Shown: piece after piece, positions 62,788 to 64,000 of the stretch
Layout of the letters: each line of letters starts with the position of its first letter
How positions within the stretch are numbered: the stretch's first letter is position 1
Assembly: GCF_000014865.1 (NCBI RefSeq)
Contig: NC_008576.1
Coordinates: forward strand, 1,269,501 to 1,333,500
Direction: 5' to 3'
Length of the DNA stretch: 64,000 nt
Source of the DNA: Magnetococcus marinus MC-1
GTDB taxonomy: Bacteria > Pseudomonadota > Magnetococcia > Magnetococcales > Magnetococcaceae
Notes under the pieces: model-generated
Databases searched by the model: none
What the model was told of the DNA's origin: nothing
The model's input: only the letters and a program-made list of their open reading frames with translations
Translations under genes and position numbers: made by a program

Positions 62788-63615
62788 TCATAGCGCGGTA
62801 TGTTCCGAGGTAATGGATGCGCTATGGCCAAGGTGCATCTCAATGCGGGTAAGCAAATAGATAATCTCTCTGCTCAAAACTTGCAGCTTGGCATAGGCAT
62901 TATCCGCTGACTCGGAGCGGCCATGGCGCAGGGCACCAATAACCGCCCGTGAATAGTCATGAAACGACTTGTGCGACTCATTCAAGAGCTGAATTTCAGG
63001 GAGGTCGGCATGCATTTTAAGCCCAATGTCATGGATCCAAACCCCTAGATCGCAGTGGTCCAGTTGCGCCAAATCGGCTTGCCGGGCATGTCCATGAAAA
63101 GCGTTCTCCATTTCATCTTGTATCCACAGAACATGGAAGAGGCGGGCGTCGGAAACATTAAGGTGCAACTCTTTATGCAGTCTGTCATGGCTAGGCGGTG
63201 AAAAAATTTGCATAAGTCCTTGAAAAGCCGATCTTTGCGTTTTGGCTTCAACTTGCTGTTGCCGGTATTCCAGTTCCAGCAAGGTTAAGAGATATAAAAT
63301 TTCACGGCTTTCTACGCGGAGCTGTTTTTTCTCTTTTTCAAACTCATCACGTTCGCCACGCTGTGCGGCCAGATAACACGCATCTACAGCGGTATGGAAG
63401 AGATGATGATGTTTTTGAATGCGGCTAAGGACAGGAAAATCTTGCAGCTTTTTTGCGCTTACCCGGTTAAGCCAATGGCCGAGCTCACATTGCTGAGACT
63501 TCGGCCAGTCTGGTACGGAGCCTATCATGGACTCAAACGGGCGATCTAAATGGCTTTCCCAGGTGATGTGGATCACTCTTGCTTGATGAAAATCAAGTTT
63601 ATTCTGTTTGCTCAT
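62788..63615 (-). CDS. Free-standing tandem CZB (chemoreceptor zinc-binding) protein
   Basis: A 275-residue soluble protein made of two CZB domains and no receptor, HAMP or signalling domain. Domain 1 (about 5-120) has the FHQARVIHITW start, QCELGHWLN and KHHHLFHTAV; domain 2 (about 150-265) has LFHVLWIQDEM, HCDLGVWIHD and ESHKSFHDY. These hold the three-His, one-Cys zinc site of the family, where the Cys can act as a redox switch. CZB domains usually sit at chemoreceptor or cyclase ends. A duplicated stand-alone version is uncommon and may be an adaptor or zinc/hypochlorous-acid sensor. The gene is monocistronic. Confidence 0.83.
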   Translation of the reverse strand: MSKQNKLDFHQARVIHITWESHLDRPFESMIGSVPDWPKSQQCELGHWLNRVSAKKLQDFPVLSRIQKHHHLFHTAVDACYLAAQRGERDEFEKEKKQLRVESREILYLLTLLELEYRQQQVEAKTQRSAFQGLMQIFSPPSHDRLHKELHLNVSDARLFHVLWIQDEMENAFHGHARQADLAQLDHCDLGVWIHDIGLKMHADLPEIQLLNESHKSFHDYSRAVIGALRHGRSESADNAYAKLQVLSREIIYLLTRIEMHLGHSASITSEHTAL

Positions 63616-63795
63616 GGATCAATCCTGTCCCAAAAAGGTTCGAAAAAATTATAGGTGCAAATGTCTGGCTTGTCACTTATGAATCGGGGGTGCCCAGTGG
63701 GTAAGTAGGGCGACGCCATAAAGCAACACTTTCAGCATGGTGAAAAAAAGCCTACCATGGGGCGTCGTTTACTCGGTTAGGTAAAGGAGCGGATT

Positions 63796-64000
63796 GTGCT
63801 GTATAGCAGCCTGAAAGAGAGCATTCGTAAGCAGCGTGAGGATCTCACTGCACTGCTGGGGAACACCATGTATGATCTGGCTAAACAGTGCGCCAAAGAT
63901 ATGCCCGACCGGCAACGGTTGGAGCAGCGTTTAACCGCCTCAATACCCAATATCCCCTATTGCAAACATCTGTTTATTACCGACGCCCGCGCCCGCCAAA
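63796..64000 (+). CDS. 5' end of an unidentified signalling-type protein
   Basis: A coding region cut off by the window end; 68 residues are visible. The start GTG at 63796 is supported by AAAGGAGCGGATT. The visible part (LYSSLKESIRKQREDLTALL, then IPNIPYCKHLFITDARAR) resembles the N-terminus of membrane-free PDC/Cache-like or GAF sensor proteins, but is too short to decide. It is divergent from the CZB gene across 180 bases. An in-frame ATG exists at codon 26. Confidence 0.6.
   Translation, partial: MLYSSLKESIRKQREDLTALLGNTMYDLAKQCAKDMPDRQRLEQRLTASIPNIPYCKHLFITDARARQ

Overview
The window is bacterial chromosome, most likely from a proteobacterium. Housekeeping genes are densely packed on both strands, with GTG starts, Shine-Dalgarno sites and intrinsic terminators. 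Gene content fits an alpha-like or deep-branching aerobic marine proteobacterium: a Sco1/PCuAC copper pair, the carboxynorspermidine route to polyamines, MutL carrying an endonuclease motif, an xseA/xseB/ispA/dxs/tlyA block and CheW/CZB chemosensory proteins. A Magnetococcus-like organism is my best guess, but no magnetosome gene or rRNA is present to confirm it. No complete mobile element, prophage or CRISPR array was seen.

Left part (1-23 kb): the end of a site-2 protease, then trpS, rluB, a HhH-GPD glycosylase and mutL on the plus strand. A four-gene module follows: DUF4212 protein, sodium:solute symporter, CBS/DUF294 nucleotidyltransferase and DEDDh exonuclease. An Rpn-type nuclease with in-frame 12-bp repeats and a dCache/HAMP class III nucleotide cyclase come next. 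A minus-strand isoprenoid and DNA-repair block runs xseA, M23 peptidase, xseB, ispA, dxs, tlyA.

Middle part (23-38 kb): the most unusual region is a minus-strand cluster. In transcription order it holds purB, a radical SAM protein, a sugar epimerase, a nucleotidyltransferase-PfkB fusion, a HAD phosphatase, an APH-type kinase, a two-subunit transketolase, a second radical SAM protein, a methyltransferase and a reductase-like SDR. Together these look like a pathway that builds, phosphorylates, nucleotide-activates and tailors an unusual sugar or sugar-like molecule. The product is unknown. A Sco1-PCuAC copper pair diverges from purB. A DUF3037 gene sits beside a HipA-like kinase gene broken by one extra base.

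Right part (39-64 kb): cheW, gyrA, serS, tRNA-Ser(UGA), a HepT-MntA toxin-antitoxin pair, a GST, an AAA ATPase, an SGNH-like membrane protein and a 56-residue two-CxxC protein too short for ordinary ORF calling. These are followed by a SulP transporter, the divergent carboxynorspermidine dehydrogenase and decarboxylase genes, hrpB, an M20 amidohydrolase, a ferritin-like protein, tcdA, tatD and a free-standing tandem CZB protein. The window ends in the start of a further, unidentified gene.
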